This document shows positions 14,901 to 22,399 of a DNA stretch of 22,781 nucleotides, piece by piece. Within the stretch, counting starts at the first letter, position 1, and the number at the start of each line of letters is the position of its first letter. Both the position numbers and the translations under genes were made by a program. The DNA comes from a virus: the IMG/VR virus record IMGVR_UViG_3300020205_001214, positions 1-22,781 of that record. One strand, 5' to 3'. The notes beneath the pieces were generated by a model that saw only the letters and a list, made by a program, of their open reading frames with translations, was not told the origin of the DNA and made no database searches.

Positions 14901-16037
14901 ACGATCCCAGGCATGCCGGTTCTTCCTCCTGAATCGCAAGTTAACAAAGCATTTTTCACCAATAGAGATTTAGGGTTCGACCATCTAACCGACGAGTTAA
15001 AGAACGCAATGGACCCAAACAGTGGTCTGCCGCGTAATCTCCAGATCGAGCCGGAAAAGCTCGAAAGGTTCTCGATGAAGCAGGCTGTCGAGCACGTTAT
15101 CAAGATCAATGACTGGCGCGAGAAAACCAGAGCTGAAGCGAACCTTAAAATTGCACAGAACGCAGCAACAGTCCCGGTTAAACAATACGACATTGTCCCA
15201 GGAACAAATTATCCAAATGATAAAGGTCTGTCTTGGGTCCAGATAAAATCTTCAGGAAACAAAGACGATCTTGAAAAAGCTCTCAAATACGAGGGCGACG
15301 CCATGGGCCACTGTCTCGGTGAAAGCTCATATTGCCCGCAGGTCGAGGCAGGCAAAACCGAAATTTTCTCATTGCGCGACAAAAAGGGCCAGCCGCACGT
15401 AACGGTCGAAGTTAAACGAGTCAAAAACCTTGCCAATCCTAACATCAATTTCTTGGATGACTTTCCGGATTCAATAGTTAACAAAGCTATGGAAGAAGCG
15501 CACGATATTGCCGTTGAAAGAGTTATCGACAACAGGAGGGATGAATATATAGATCAGGCTTACACGATTGTTAAAAGTAAAAATCCAAAACTCGATGAGG
15601 ATTCTGAAGAGTTTTCTTATAAAATTCAAGATTTGACGGCAGTTTTTGCAAAGAAGCAGGCTCCAAGAGAGCGTGAGTTCCATGATTACATTAATGAAGA
15701 ATTTAGAAATATTGAGAAGCGAGAGATTGAGAAAATGAGGGAGAGCGGAAATGACGTCGTAACTATTAATCAGATAAAAGGCAAAAGCAACGCAAAGCCT
15801 GTTGAAGAATACATTCCATTCGTTCAAGATTTTATCAAATCACAAAATTGGTACGATGTTGGAGAAATTAAAAATGCTGACATGATTAAAGCATACAAAG
15901 GTCAGCGCCTACCTGGGATTAATCAGCAGATCCCTCCTGGATACTACACGTTTAGAGATTTAGAAAAACTAGGCGATGAAAGTGGTATGTCTTCTTCTGC
16001 AATTGCAGAATGGATGAAAAAGCTTCGTCAAAACTGA
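11997..16037 (+). CDS. Large multidomain virion-type protein with DUF4214-like N-terminus and PcfJ-like C-terminus
   Basis: A 1346-aa protein between terminase and portal. Residues about 34-88 (LFGDYFGRGSDPGGLKYW..., FSESQEYQ) resemble a DUF4214 unit. Residues about 122-180 hold ALGEVG...YEALGNRAA, faintly like SleB-type hydrolases. Residues about 430-475 are Gly/Asn-rich. Four FAEGGAV-like motifs occur at 19-25, 475-481, 564-570 and 662-668. The stretch between the last two has beta-strand-like alternation (YIDVGGGITLPL, GGLRIPF). From about 1072 the sequence resembles PcfJ-like domains: MGHCLGE (1103-1109), FSLRDKKGQPHVTVEVK and INQIKGKSN (from 1258). The size suggests an injected internal-virion or tail-associated protein, which is inference. 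No signal or membrane segment is evident. Base composition is patchy, with AT-rich blocks near the 3' end. The start is fixed by GTGGTGATCC at the previous stop. Confidence 0.8.
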   Translation: MTRDDSLTENLLRYVDRKFAEGGAVKGYAVGGDVTDEGLEKLFGDYFGRGSDPGGLKYWKDTAAENQLTLEDIGQKFSESQEYQDQFAGPGVSSNRFAPTSDPSEWKTYYGYKPTTNDYTKMLQAALGEVGVSPSSNQYRAVYEALGNRAAANTISPDYGRGNNTIASLITPQQIHGVNPKSMTRVNSYLRSTDPATIAAVAAARASLDAYLREGQNRVLTTQTDWRGFQDGEPSPGVTLRGNPFLNRNVPDEGMISLYNTYYDAEDRPDIAARLADLQRQANAIWTPPTPEPRPTDAVLAQVQTFTDEDGRKFTESDGVRRYLDEENPLDTNQTAGRVQTANVEQNVGGQNVNNTIGDDYDYTFIPSVTPGANTDLGFSTYDPNSFKVYRNDSIDQNSIQQNLLNDSTRNWQQDFNNVVGGQFNMSNPGLVGGYNSSNIGGFDYSGLGNSLGNVGATSGFGLNTGWDFGGGWGFAEGGEVNFKKMFEGDSQAMQERARELAREAYSKGYSSLGKKKAEEWEALASKYNLPLSVGPFDNYEDQYSDAVGKWQRGLSPKQRVQTYDEGGPVKADLAVEELTNLQKILAGSNPAANVAPFQLDLGGGAQARGRVVQAGPYIDVGGGITLPLRDVMLMLDASYGKVPGTDMKPNISVKGGLRIPFSEGGPVMPSTDPMEGFSIEPEARPAIQPKSRVGTGIGGALSRMGQGISDYVTADPAPSPRELLEARMSEQARSAMDLSGLALPDRAVDVKADEFGSYPVDAEGNRLKYLRRSLLLPMVSGEDESRLAMPGFVEMAGNLMSGVAPAVKGSGAVLGSGPVRRGEKTLADLVDTYGVKKPGGNWIESSVDSKIDSLPALSASQDSVSSEALAKWADSKLKGYIKNQLGTVADPLIDVAEVKGKLHIPDERIENLARSAKPTRGDSFSTGRAQTGYNPNLIGETDLSRSWEKLSQDLITRTKYKDLIYPETIPGMPVLPPESQVNKAFFTNRDLGFDHLTDELKNAMDPNSGLPRNLQIEPEKLERFSMKQAVEHVIKINDWREKTRAEANLKIAQNAATVPVKQYDIVPGTNYPNDKGLSWVQIKSSGNKDDLEKALKYEGDAMGHCLGESSYCPQVEAGKTEIFSLRDKKGQPHVTVEVKRVKNLANPNINFLDDFPDSIVNKAMEEAHDIAVERVIDNRRDEYIDQAYTIVKSKNPKLDEDSEEFSYKIQDLTAVFAKKQAPREREFHDYINEEFRNIEKREIEKMRESGNDVVTINQIKGKSNAKPVEEYIPFVQDFIKSQNWYDVGEIKNADMIKAYKGQRLPGINQQIPPGYYTFRDLEKLGDESGMSSSAIAEWMKKLRQN

Positions 16038-16060
16038 ATCCAAGCTCTTAAGGACACGCC

Positions 16061-18550
16061 ATGGCTGAACCTATTGAAGACGAAAAAGAAATTGGCGAAA
16101 CTCTCGCTTTGCCTGATGATGACAGCGGTGTTGAGGACACCGAAGATGGCGGAGCGATCGTCAAGCTTGAAACAGAGCAGGATGATCGCGAGCGTCTTGC
16201 CCACTTCGCCAACATCGTCGATGAGGTCGATCAAGATGAGTTGAAGATGGCGGTCAGCGATCTTCTCGATAAGATCGACCGCGACAAAGAAGCCCGCGAA
16301 AAGCGCGACAAGCAGTACGAAGAGGGTCTGCGCCGCACGGGTCTGGGCGACGACGCTCCCGGTGGAGCGCAGTTTAACGGCGCCAATAGGGTCGTTCATC
16401 CGATGCTGGTCGAGGCGTGCGTCGATTTCAGCGCCCGATTCATGAAAGAAGTGTTTCCGCCCAACGGTCCTGTGAAAAGCAAGATCTACGGCGAGAATGA
16501 TCGGGCAAAAATCGACAAGGCCACTCGCAAAGCCACATTCATGAACTGGCAGGTGACCGAGCAGATGATCGAGTTCCGGTCGGAGCTTGAGCAGCTCTCG
16601 ACCCAGCTGCCTCTCGGTGGTGGTCAATACATGAAATTCATGTGGGATGCCCAGCGCAGGCGTCCTATTTCTGAATTTATAGCAATCGACGACATCTATT
16701 TGCCGTTTGCAGCCACAAATTTCTACACTGCCGAGCGCAAAACGCACGTTCAGTACATCACCAAGATGGAATACCAGCGCCGGGTAAAGTCCGGCATGTA
16801 CATGGACGTCGATCTCGGGGAGCCGGGCGATCCTGAGTTCAGCAAGGCGAGCCAAGCCAACGACAAAATCGAGGGCCGCAAGGAAACCAGCTACAACGAA
16901 GACGGTTTGCGGACCATTTTCGAGATCTACACCTATTTGGAGTTTGACGAGGGAACATCGCCCTACATCCTGAGCATTGATAAGTCCACCGGCAAACCAC
17001 TTTCCCTGTATCGCAACTGGGATTTGGATGATGAATCAAAGAATGAACTGGACTGGATCGTCGAATTCCCGTTCGTTCCTTGGCGCGGTGCGTATCCAAT
17101 CGGTCTGACCCACATGATTGGCGGCCTGAGTGGGGCTGCGACGGGTGCTCTGCGGGCATTGCTTGATTCTGCCCACATCCAGAACATCCCGACGCTGTTG
17201 AAACTGAAGGGTGGCCCCAACGGTCAGACAATCAACCTTCAACCCACTGAGGTCGTCGAGATTGACGGCGGTGCATTGGTCGACGACGTGCGAAAGATCG
17301 CTATGGCGATGCCTTTCAACCCGCCGAGCCAAGTCTTGTTCAGCCTTCTGGGGTTCCTCGTCGAAGCAGGCAAGGGCGTAGTCCAAACTTCTTTCGAAAA
17401 GCTGGCTGACGCCAACCCAAATCAGCCTGTCGGAACGACGATGGCGCTGATTGAGCAGGGGATGGTCGTATTTAGCTCGATCCACTCCCGTCTGCATGGT
17501 TCAATGGCACGTTGCTTCAAAATCCTTCACCGGATCGATGCAGCCTACATGACTGAAGAGGACGTAGAGGCCCAAGACGCCGGGATTGAGATTAATCTGG
17601 CAGACTTTGATGGTCCGCTGGACGTTGTTCCGGTCAGCGATCCGGCAATTTTCAGCGAGACACAGCGTTTTGCTCAGATGCAGGCAATTATGCAGCGTGC
17701 TGCTGCAATTCCTGGCATGTACGACCCGCGCAAGGTCGAAGAGATGTTCTTGCGCACGATGAAGGTTCCTGCGGACGAGGTTCTTGCGCCTGTTCCGGGC
17801 AGCGATGACATTGACCCAGTCAGTGAGAATGTCGCAGCAGCGATGGGCAGACCTGTCTACGTTCTGCCCCGGCAGGATCACCTTGCCCACATCATGCTTC
17901 ATATGAAGTTCCTTGAATCGCCTGTCTTTGGCTCCAACCCTGTCATCATGAGGACGTATATCTATCCGATGGCGACTCATCTGCGGGACCACCTGCTGAA
18001 TTACTATCTGCAGGAGTCACATGAGGCTGTTGATCGGGCACAGAACGAGAACCTGATTAAGGAAGAAGCACAAGAGCAGGCGAAAGTTATCATTCAAGTT
18101 CAACAGTTTATCGAACAACAGCTTGGTGGATTCTCTCAGCAGCTCGTCCAAATTGATCAGGCTGCCCAGCAGTTCAAGCCCCAGCCTCCGATGCCGCCTG
18201 ACAACAGCATGAAGATCGCTGAGATGAATGTTGGCATCCAGCAGCAGGCTCTCCAGCAGAGGGCTCAGGCTGATCAGCAACGGCTGCAAATCGAGCAGCA
18301 GAAACTCGGCCAGCAGATGCAGGCCAAGCAAGAAGAGCTCGCAGCCAAGCAGCAGCAGGCACAGGTCGAACTGCAACGCGAGCAGTTGCGCCAGTCGTCG
18401 GAGGATCAACGCACCGCTGCTGAGTTGTCGATCCGTCAGAGGATGAACGAAGCTGACAATCAGACAGCAATGGATCTCGCCCAGCTTGAGATTATCTCAG
18501 GCGAGAAGTTTTCTGTGAGCACCGGCACAGGCATCAATCCCGGTTCTTGA
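16061..18550 (+). CDS. Portal protein (head-tail connector)
   Basis: An 829-aa portal of the long type known from podovirus-like and environmental phages. The N-terminus is acidic (about 1-60). The core holds VVHPMLVEACVDFSARFMKE near residues 112-131, WRGAYPIGL...GGLSGAATGALRALLDSA (about 344-370), and VGTTMALIEQG in the stem region (about 457-467). From about 667 to 812 the chain is extremely rich in Gln and Glu (QQALQQRAQADQQRLQIEQ), predicted as a long coiled coil, likely the crown/barrel that points into the capsid. As a dodecamer it forms the DNA channel and docks terminase. AAGGA (16049-16054) precedes ATG 16061. The Q-rich tail codons create low-complexity DNA that gives spurious ORFs in other frames. 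Confidence 0.92.
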   Translation: MAEPIEDEKEIGETLALPDDDSGVEDTEDGGAIVKLETEQDDRERLAHFANIVDEVDQDELKMAVSDLLDKIDRDKEAREKRDKQYEEGLRRTGLGDDAPGGAQFNGANRVVHPMLVEACVDFSARFMKEVFPPNGPVKSKIYGENDRAKIDKATRKATFMNWQVTEQMIEFRSELEQLSTQLPLGGGQYMKFMWDAQRRRPISEFIAIDDIYLPFAATNFYTAERKTHVQYITKMEYQRRVKSGMYMDVDLGEPGDPEFSKASQANDKIEGRKETSYNEDGLRTIFEIYTYLEFDEGTSPYILSIDKSTGKPLSLYRNWDLDDESKNELDWIVEFPFVPWRGAYPIGLTHMIGGLSGAATGALRALLDSAHIQNIPTLLKLKGGPNGQTINLQPTEVVEIDGGALVDDVRKIAMAMPFNPPSQVLFSLLGFLVEAGKGVVQTSFEKLADANPNQPVGTTMALIEQGMVVFSSIHSRLHGSMARCFKILHRIDAAYMTEEDVEAQDAGIEINLADFDGPLDVVPVSDPAIFSETQRFAQMQAIMQRAAAIPGMYDPRKVEEMFLRTMKVPADEVLAPVPGSDDIDPVSENVAAAMGRPVYVLPRQDHLAHIMLHMKFLESPVFGSNPVIMRTYIYPMATHLRDHLLNYYLQESHEAVDRAQNENLIKEEAQEQAKVIIQVQQFIEQQLGGFSQQLVQIDQAAQQFKPQPPMPPDNSMKIAEMNVGIQQQALQQRAQADQQRLQIEQQKLGQQMQAKQEELAAKQQQAQVELQREQLRQSSEDQRTAAELSIRQRMNEADNQTAMDLAQLEIISGEKFSVSTGTGINPGS

Positions 18551-18565
18551 TGAAGGAGAGTTGCA

Positions 18566-18703
18566 ATGACTGACAAGCCGACAACAGGGACTGTGTCCCT
18601 TCAAAACCCCGAAGTAAAACAGAAGCACCGTTTAGCGGCTGGCCTCAAGGTCGATGGTCAGACGCTTCCGAAGCCCCCGAAATACTCGAAGCCTAATCCG
18701 TGA
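18566..18703 (+). CDS. 45-aa basic protein of unknown function
   Basis: A short proline- and lysine-rich protein (starts MTDKPTTGTVSLQNPEV, ends KPPKYSKPNP). A strong GAAGGAGAG lies right upstream of ATG 18566, which supports real translation. Its stop is overlapped by the GTG start of the next gene (GTGA). No domain is recognisable. The lack of hydrophobic residues suggests a disordered peptide, perhaps a small virion component or assembly helper. Confidence 0.6.
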   Translation: MTDKPTTGTVSLQNPEVKQKHRLAAGLKVDGQTLPKPPKYSKPNP

Positions 18704-18897
18704 ACTTCGAAACACAACTTCTGGACCGGCTCAAGGCAGCACAAAGAGACTTCGCTCTCGATGCCTTGAGCCGACCGCAAGAACGCAATGCTTTTGAGTA
18801 TGGGTATCGCGTTGGTCTGGTTGCCGGTTACGAGGCAGCCATCAACATACTTTTGCAGTTAACCAATGAGGAGAAATATGGAGAACGAGACCTTTGA
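18700..18897 (+). CDS. 65-aa small conserved phage protein
   Basis: Starts with GTG 18700 overlapping the previous stop (GTGA). No ATG lies in frame at the conserved beginning. The sequence NFETQLLDRLKAAQ, then RNAFEYGYRVGLVAGYEAAIN and LLQLTNEE, is amphipathic and helical. 'EYGy..G...GyeaAi..l' patterns occur in small head-region proteins of many phages, recalled without a known role. It overlaps the GroES-like gene by 20 bases, so translation is likely coupled. Confidence 0.68.
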   Translation: MNFETQLLDRLKAAQRDFALDALSRPQERNAFEYGYRVGLVAGYEAAINILLQLTNEEKYGERDL

Positions 18898-19288
18898 GAA
18901 CGCCATTGCAGAGGCCTTCCCGCCAGTGTGTCCTGGCATCCGGCCTTTCGGTAGCCGCGTTCTGGTGCAAATCCGCACTCCAAAAAAGAAGTCTAAGGGC
19001 GGCATCCACTTCGTCGAAGACACTAGAGAAACTGAAAAGTGGAACACTCAAATCGCCAAAGTTATTTCGATGGGTCCGGGTGCATTCCGGAACCGGACAA
19101 CTTTGGAACTTTGGCCCGAAGGCGGCTGGTGCACGCCTGGGGAGTTTGTTCGTGTTCCTAAATACGGCGGCGACAGATGGGAAGTCGCCATCAATAGCGA
19201 CGACAGCGCCATGTTCGTGATCTTTAATGATCTCGATCTTATCGGCGATGTAATCGGTGATCCCCTCGTAGTGAAAGCATTCATCTGA
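18878..19288 (+). CDS. GroES-like co-chaperonin
   Basis: A 136-aa protein with the GroES (Cpn10) layout. PFGSRVLVQI near residues 27-36 is the first strand. KKKSKGGIHF (about 40-49) is the mobile-loop region, and IAKVISMGPGAF is the central 'gkVvavG.G' strand. WCTPGEFVRVPKYGG matches 'vk.GD.V.f..y.G', and FVIFNDLDLIGDV is the last strand. The mobile loop carries GGI-H-F, comparable to the GGI(V/L) that contacts GroEL. The length exceeds bacterial GroES (about 97 aa), as in some phage versions. It would cap the host GroEL ring to help fold phage proteins. It sits just ahead of scaffold and capsid genes, so capsid protein is the likely client, as with T4 gp31. GAGGAG (18868-18873) favours ATG 18878 over ATG 18866. 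Confidence 0.85.
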   Translation: MENETFENAIAEAFPPVCPGIRPFGSRVLVQIRTPKKKSKGGIHFVEDTRETEKWNTQIAKVISMGPGAFRNRTTLELWPEGGWCTPGEFVRVPKYGGDRWEVAINSDDSAMFVIFNDLDLIGDVIGDPLVVKAFI

Positions 19289-19301
19289 TAGGAGATGACT
19301 A

Positions 19302-20243
19302 ATGGCTGATGTGATGAAAGAAGACGACGAAAATGAAAAGAAGATTGCTGCTGAAGAATTAGTTGTTGTCGAAGAAGACCAAGCAGACAATAATGATTCA
19401 GACGAAGATGATGATGACGAACGAGTTTCTAGGAGCTCCGACGATCAGAATGACAGCGAACGAGAGTCAATACGTGAACGTCGCCGTCAGGAAAAACAAG
19501 ACCGTAAAGAGCGTCGCGAAAAGGCGATCAGCCGCGACAAATTAGAACTGGATTTCCTCCGCAAGAGAAACGATGATCTCGAGCGCAGGTTCACCGTTCA
19601 TGAACAGCGGTTCCAGCAGATCGACATGGGCCAAATTGATGCCCGCATCAACAAGGCCAAGAACGACGCCGAGATGGCGGAGCGCGTAATTGCAAAGGCG
19701 ATTGATTCCGGCAACGGAGCTGACGTCACCCAAGCAATGCGTTATCGCGATCAGGCGATGCTGACAATGAACCAGCTGCTTGCTGCCAAGCAGGAAACTG
19801 GTCGACCTCAGCCGAACATCCCCAGAGTTGACGACCTAACGATGCACTATGCAAAGGAGTTTATTCAGGAAAATCCTTGGTATGACGCGCAGGGCAGGGA
19901 TGAGAGTTCGGCGATCGTCTTGGCGATTGATCAATCTCTTGCCAAAGAAGGTTTGAACCCGCAAACCGAAGAGTACTGGGACGAACTGCGCTCTCGGGCA
20001 GCACGTCGTCTTCCGGAAAAGTTCGGACAGAACAAACAAGCGCAGAAAACTGATCGTCAACCAAGAGGAGGTCCTGCTGTTGGATCTGGACGAGAGCATG
20101 CTCCTGCGACAACCCGCAAAGAATTCGTTATCAATCCCGAGCGTAAGCAGGCATTGATTGATGCGGGTGTTTGGGACGATCCAGCCCTCCGTATGCGGTA
20201 TATCAAGAAGTATGCCGAATATGACAGAAACAACAAGCAATAA
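19302..20243 (+). CDS. Capsid scaffold/assembly protein
   Basis: A 313-aa protein with a very acidic start (SDEDDDDERVSRSSDD near 32-47), a charged Arg/Glu region, and a long helical coiled-coil stretch to about residue 125 (LRKRNDDLERRF... then RINKAKNDAEMAERV). A middle helical domain (MHYAKEFIQENPWYD) follows, then a proline/glycine-rich linker and a basic C-terminal piece (EFVINPERKQALIDAGVWDD). An acidic, elongated, helical protein placed before the major capsid gene is what a phage scaffold looks like. The C-terminal basic helix would bind the capsid protein. There is no visible protease domain or self-cleavage site. AGGAG (19291-19295) precedes ATG 19302. Confidence 0.85.
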   Translation: MADVMKEDDENEKKIAAEELVVVEEDQADNNDSDEDDDDERVSRSSDDQNDSERESIRERRRQEKQDRKERREKAISRDKLELDFLRKRNDDLERRFTVHEQRFQQIDMGQIDARINKAKNDAEMAERVIAKAIDSGNGADVTQAMRYRDQAMLTMNQLLAAKQETGRPQPNIPRVDDLTMHYAKEFIQENPWYDAQGRDESSAIVLAIDQSLAKEGLNPQTEEYWDELRSRAARRLPEKFGQNKQAQKTDRQPRGGPAVGSGREHAPATTRKEFVINPERKQALIDAGVWDDPALRMRYIKKYAEYDRNNKQ

Positions 20244-20262
20244 AACACTTTCCTTTTCCCCA

Positions 20263-20284
20263 TAAAGACGACATAATGTCTTTA
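20263..20284 (+). other. Short inverted repeat between scaffold and next gene
   Basis: TAAAGAC (20263-20269) and GTCTTTA (20278-20284) form a 7-bp stem with an 8-base loop that itself contains part of GACAT/ATGTC symmetry. It lies 19 bases after the scaffold stop and ends before the ribosome site AGGAG of the next gene. A T-run after the stem is absent, so it is not a standard rho-independent terminator. It may slow transcription, protect mRNA ends, or be chance. Confidence 0.4.
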
Positions 20285-20303
20285 ATCGCTGTAGGAGCGA
20301 GAT

Positions 20304-20834
20304 ATGAACGACGAACGCTTTAAGAAACCTGCTGCTGAAAATCGCGAGAGCCGAAAGATGGCCGATAGGGCCGTTACGGAGAATCGTTTGATTTCCGATG
20401 ACGAGCGGGTTGCTATGTTCCGTCAACAGTTCTTTCAGTCCTCTCTTCCGGACTTGCCTCAGATGCCTGGCTGGCATTGTTGCTGGCTTACTACGACTAA
20501 TCCTCGTGATTCCATCCAGACGCGTATTCGTCTGGGCTACGAGCCCGTCAAGCCAGAAGACGTTCCTGGCTGGGAATATGCCACCCTCAAGACTGGGGAC
20601 TGGCAGGGCTTCATCGGGGTTAATGAGATGCTGGCCTTTAAACTTCCTATGTCCCTGTACGAAAAGTACATGCTTGAGGCGCATCATGATGCACCGATGC
20701 GGGAAGAGGAAAAGCTCACGGATACTGCGGATTTCCTTGAGCAGCAGGCCAAGTCCTCAAAGTCGCGGTTGACCATGGGTGATGGCAATATGGAAATTGG
20801 GCAGCGCCGGGAGGCGATCTTTGATCTCTCCTGA
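20304..20834 (+). CDS. Conserved head-region protein of unknown function
   Basis: A 176-aa soluble protein. The first ~40 residues are charged and helical. Then come PGWHCCWLTTTNPRDSIQ, RIRLGYEPVKPEDVPGWE and GVNEMLAFKLPMSLYEKYM, followed by HHDAPMREEEKL. This series (pgwh..WlsTtn..D....R...GY.pV....vpG....GF.g.NEm..fK.p...y...m...Hhd.P..eee) is, from memory, repeatedly found between scaffold and capsid genes in environmental phages. The role is unknown, but the fixed place suggests head assembly. The ending EQQAKSSKSRL... GDGNMEIGQRR is basic. AGGAG (20294-20298) precedes ATG 20304. Confidence 0.78.
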   Translation: MNDERFKKPAAENRESRKMADRAVTENRLISDDERVAMFRQQFFQSSLPDLPQMPGWHCCWLTTTNPRDSIQTRIRLGYEPVKPEDVPGWEYATLKTGDWQGFIGVNEMLAFKLPMSLYEKYMLEAHHDAPMREEEKLTDTADFLEQQAKSSKSRLTMGDGNMEIGQRREAIFDLS

Positions 20835-20862
20835 TCACCCTCTTTAACCAATAGGAGCTACT

Positions 20863-21462
20863 ATGTCCTCGACTAGCGCACCTTTTGGCTTTCGAGCCTC
20901 TTACCACAACAGTGGTCAGATTCGACCGAAGGCCTACACCATCGCGAGCACCTATGCCGCGAACATCTTCTCCGGTGATCCGGTGAAGCTGACCGACAAC
21001 GGCGTTATCCAGCTCGGAACCTCTGACGGCACCCGCTCGGGCACCGTTGACGGCATCTCCCTGCTGGGCATCTTCGCTGGCTGCCAGTATCTTGATGCTT
21101 CTGGCAAGCCGACGATCAGCCCCTTCTGGCCCTCGGGCACTACAGGCACTGAGATCGTTGCTTGGGTCTACGATGACCCGGAGACGCTCTTTGATGTCCA
21201 GTACAACAACCCCGGCACGCCTGGCACCACGACGGTTCAGACCGCTGTGGGCGAAGAATGCGACTGGACTGTTGCTTCTCCCGGTGGTTCGACTGCTACG
21301 GGTCTTTCGAACACCCTACTGACCGCGATTCAGGCGACCTCTGGCCAGTTCCAGATCACCGGCTTTGCGTACAACATCAATGACTCGCTCACCGACGCTT
21401 ATGTAGTGGCAACTGTTCGTATCAACGAGCATCACTACAAAGCGGCTGTCAACTCTGTTTAA
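20863..21462 (+). CDS. Putative capsid decoration/stabilisation protein
   Basis: A 199-aa protein rich in Thr, Gly and Ser, with beta-rich alternation. Visible conserved-looking parts are APFGFRASYHNSGQIRP near the start, NIFSGDPVKLTDNGVIQL, GIFAGCQYLDASGKP and YDDPETLFDVQ. 'PFGlrp..h.sG......y.i.s.Y...if.GDpV.l...G.v' proteins sit beside major capsid genes in many marine phages and are predicted to be virion surface or decoration proteins. That role rests on position and fold-like character, not on a clear domain. AGGAG (20852-20856) precedes ATG 20863. The next gene starts 14 bases after the stop with its own ribosome site. Confidence 0.7.
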   Translation: MSSTSAPFGFRASYHNSGQIRPKAYTIASTYAANIFSGDPVKLTDNGVIQLGTSDGTRSGTVDGISLLGIFAGCQYLDASGKPTISPFWPSGTTGTEIVAWVYDDPETLFDVQYNNPGTPGTTTVQTAVGEECDWTVASPGGSTATGLSNTLLTAIQATSGQFQITGFAYNINDSLTDAYVVATVRINEHHYKAAVNSV

Positions 21463-21476
21463 GGGAGGCTTAAACT

Positions 21477-22391
21477 ATGGCTACTCCTATGCGTAGTACT
21501 GACTTCCGGTCAGTTGTTGAGCCCATCCTGAACGAAGTTTTCGATGGTGTATACGATCAGCGTGCTGACGAATGGAAGATGGTCTTCCGTGAGCAGAAGG
21601 GCATTCCGCGCAACTACCATGAAGAGCCTGTGCTCTATGGTTTTGGCGCCGCGCCTGAGTTGCCCGACGGTATGGCTGTCAGCTATCAGTCCGGCGGCGT
21701 GCTGTTCCTGCAGCGTTACCTCTACAAGGTCTATGGTCTCGCGTTCTCGCTGACCAAGGTCCTTGTGGAAGACGGCGATCACATTCGTATCGGCCAGACC
21801 TATGCCAAGCACTTGGCTCAGTCTCTGATCGAGACGAAGGAGACGCTCTCGGCGAACGTGCTTAACCGTGCGTTTAACTCTGCGTACACGGGCGGTGACG
21901 GTGTTTCTCTTATCAACGCCAACCACCCGATCGTCAACGGTGTGTTCAGCAATGTGCTCACCACACCGGCTGCATTGTCGCAGACATCGCTTGAGCAGAT
22001 GCTCATCCAGATCCGCAACGCTGTTGACAACAACGGCAAGCGCATCCGTCTGACGCCGACACAGATCGTCACTGGTCCGTCGAACGTGTTCCAAGCTGAG
22101 GTGCTCCTGAAGAGCGTTCTCCGCACTGGCACCGCAGACAACGACATCAACCCCGTCAAGTCGATGGGTCTGCTGTCGAAGGGCCAAGCCAACCTTTCTC
22201 GTATCACGTCGTCCACCGCTTGGTGGGTGCAGACGGATGCGCCGGAAGGTCTCAAGCTGTTGATGCGTCGCGGCCTTGACAAGTCCATGGAAGGCGATTT
22301 CGAAACCGACTCCATGCGCTACAAGGCTACCGAGCGTTACACGGTTGGCTGGACCGACCCGCGTGGCCTGTACGGCACCGCTGGCGTCTAA
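21477..22391 (+). CDS. Major capsid protein (HK97-like fold expected)
   Basis: A 304-aa protein following the scaffold in standard head-gene order. The ETLSANVLNRAFNSAYTGGD region with NANHPIVNGVFSN resembles Mu gpT-like major head subunits ('..N.a......DG..L....Hp.......SN'). The N-terminal part (DFRSVVEPILNEVFDGVYDQ) is helical like an N-arm, and the C-terminal WTDPRGLYG is typical for the family. An HK97 fold is expected from family knowledge, though it cannot be seen directly. The coding is GC-rich with consistent codon use, as expected for a highly expressed protein. A very strong GGGAGG ribosome site (21463-21468) fits this. It is followed by a structured, gene-free stretch. The GroES-like protein upstream may assist its folding. 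Confidence 0.92.
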   Translation: MATPMRSTDFRSVVEPILNEVFDGVYDQRADEWKMVFREQKGIPRNYHEEPVLYGFGAAPELPDGMAVSYQSGGVLFLQRYLYKVYGLAFSLTKVLVEDGDHIRIGQTYAKHLAQSLIETKETLSANVLNRAFNSAYTGGDGVSLINANHPIVNGVFSNVLTTPAALSQTSLEQMLIQIRNAVDNNGKRIRLTPTQIVTGPSNVFQAEVLLKSVLRTGTADNDINPVKSMGLLSKGQANLSRITSSTAWWVQTDAPEGLKLLMRRGLDKSMEGDFETDSMRYKATERYTVGWTDPRGLYGTAGV

Positions 22392-22399
22392 GTCAATAC

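Noticed and set aside
16028-16855. Open frame of 275 codons on the - strand
   Set aside because: It lies opposite the portal gene, whose product is recognisable; the antisense protein shows no domain and reflects codon bias.
18040-18450. Glutamine-codon-rich DNA resembling a repeat array
   Set aside because: It is explained by the coiled-coil C-terminus of the portal protein; units are irregular and not spaced like a CRISPR array.
20263-20284. Intrinsic terminator after the scaffold gene
   Set aside because: The stem is short and AT-rich and lacks the downstream T-run, so it is kept only as an inverted repeat.
19836-20687. Open frame of 283 codons on the - strand
   Set aside because: It crosses the opposite scaffold and head-region genes, both with good ribosome sites; the antisense product has no recognisable features.
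21510-22187. Open frame of 225 codons on the - strand
   Set aside because: Antisense to the major capsid gene; low stop frequency arises from its GC-rich codon usage.
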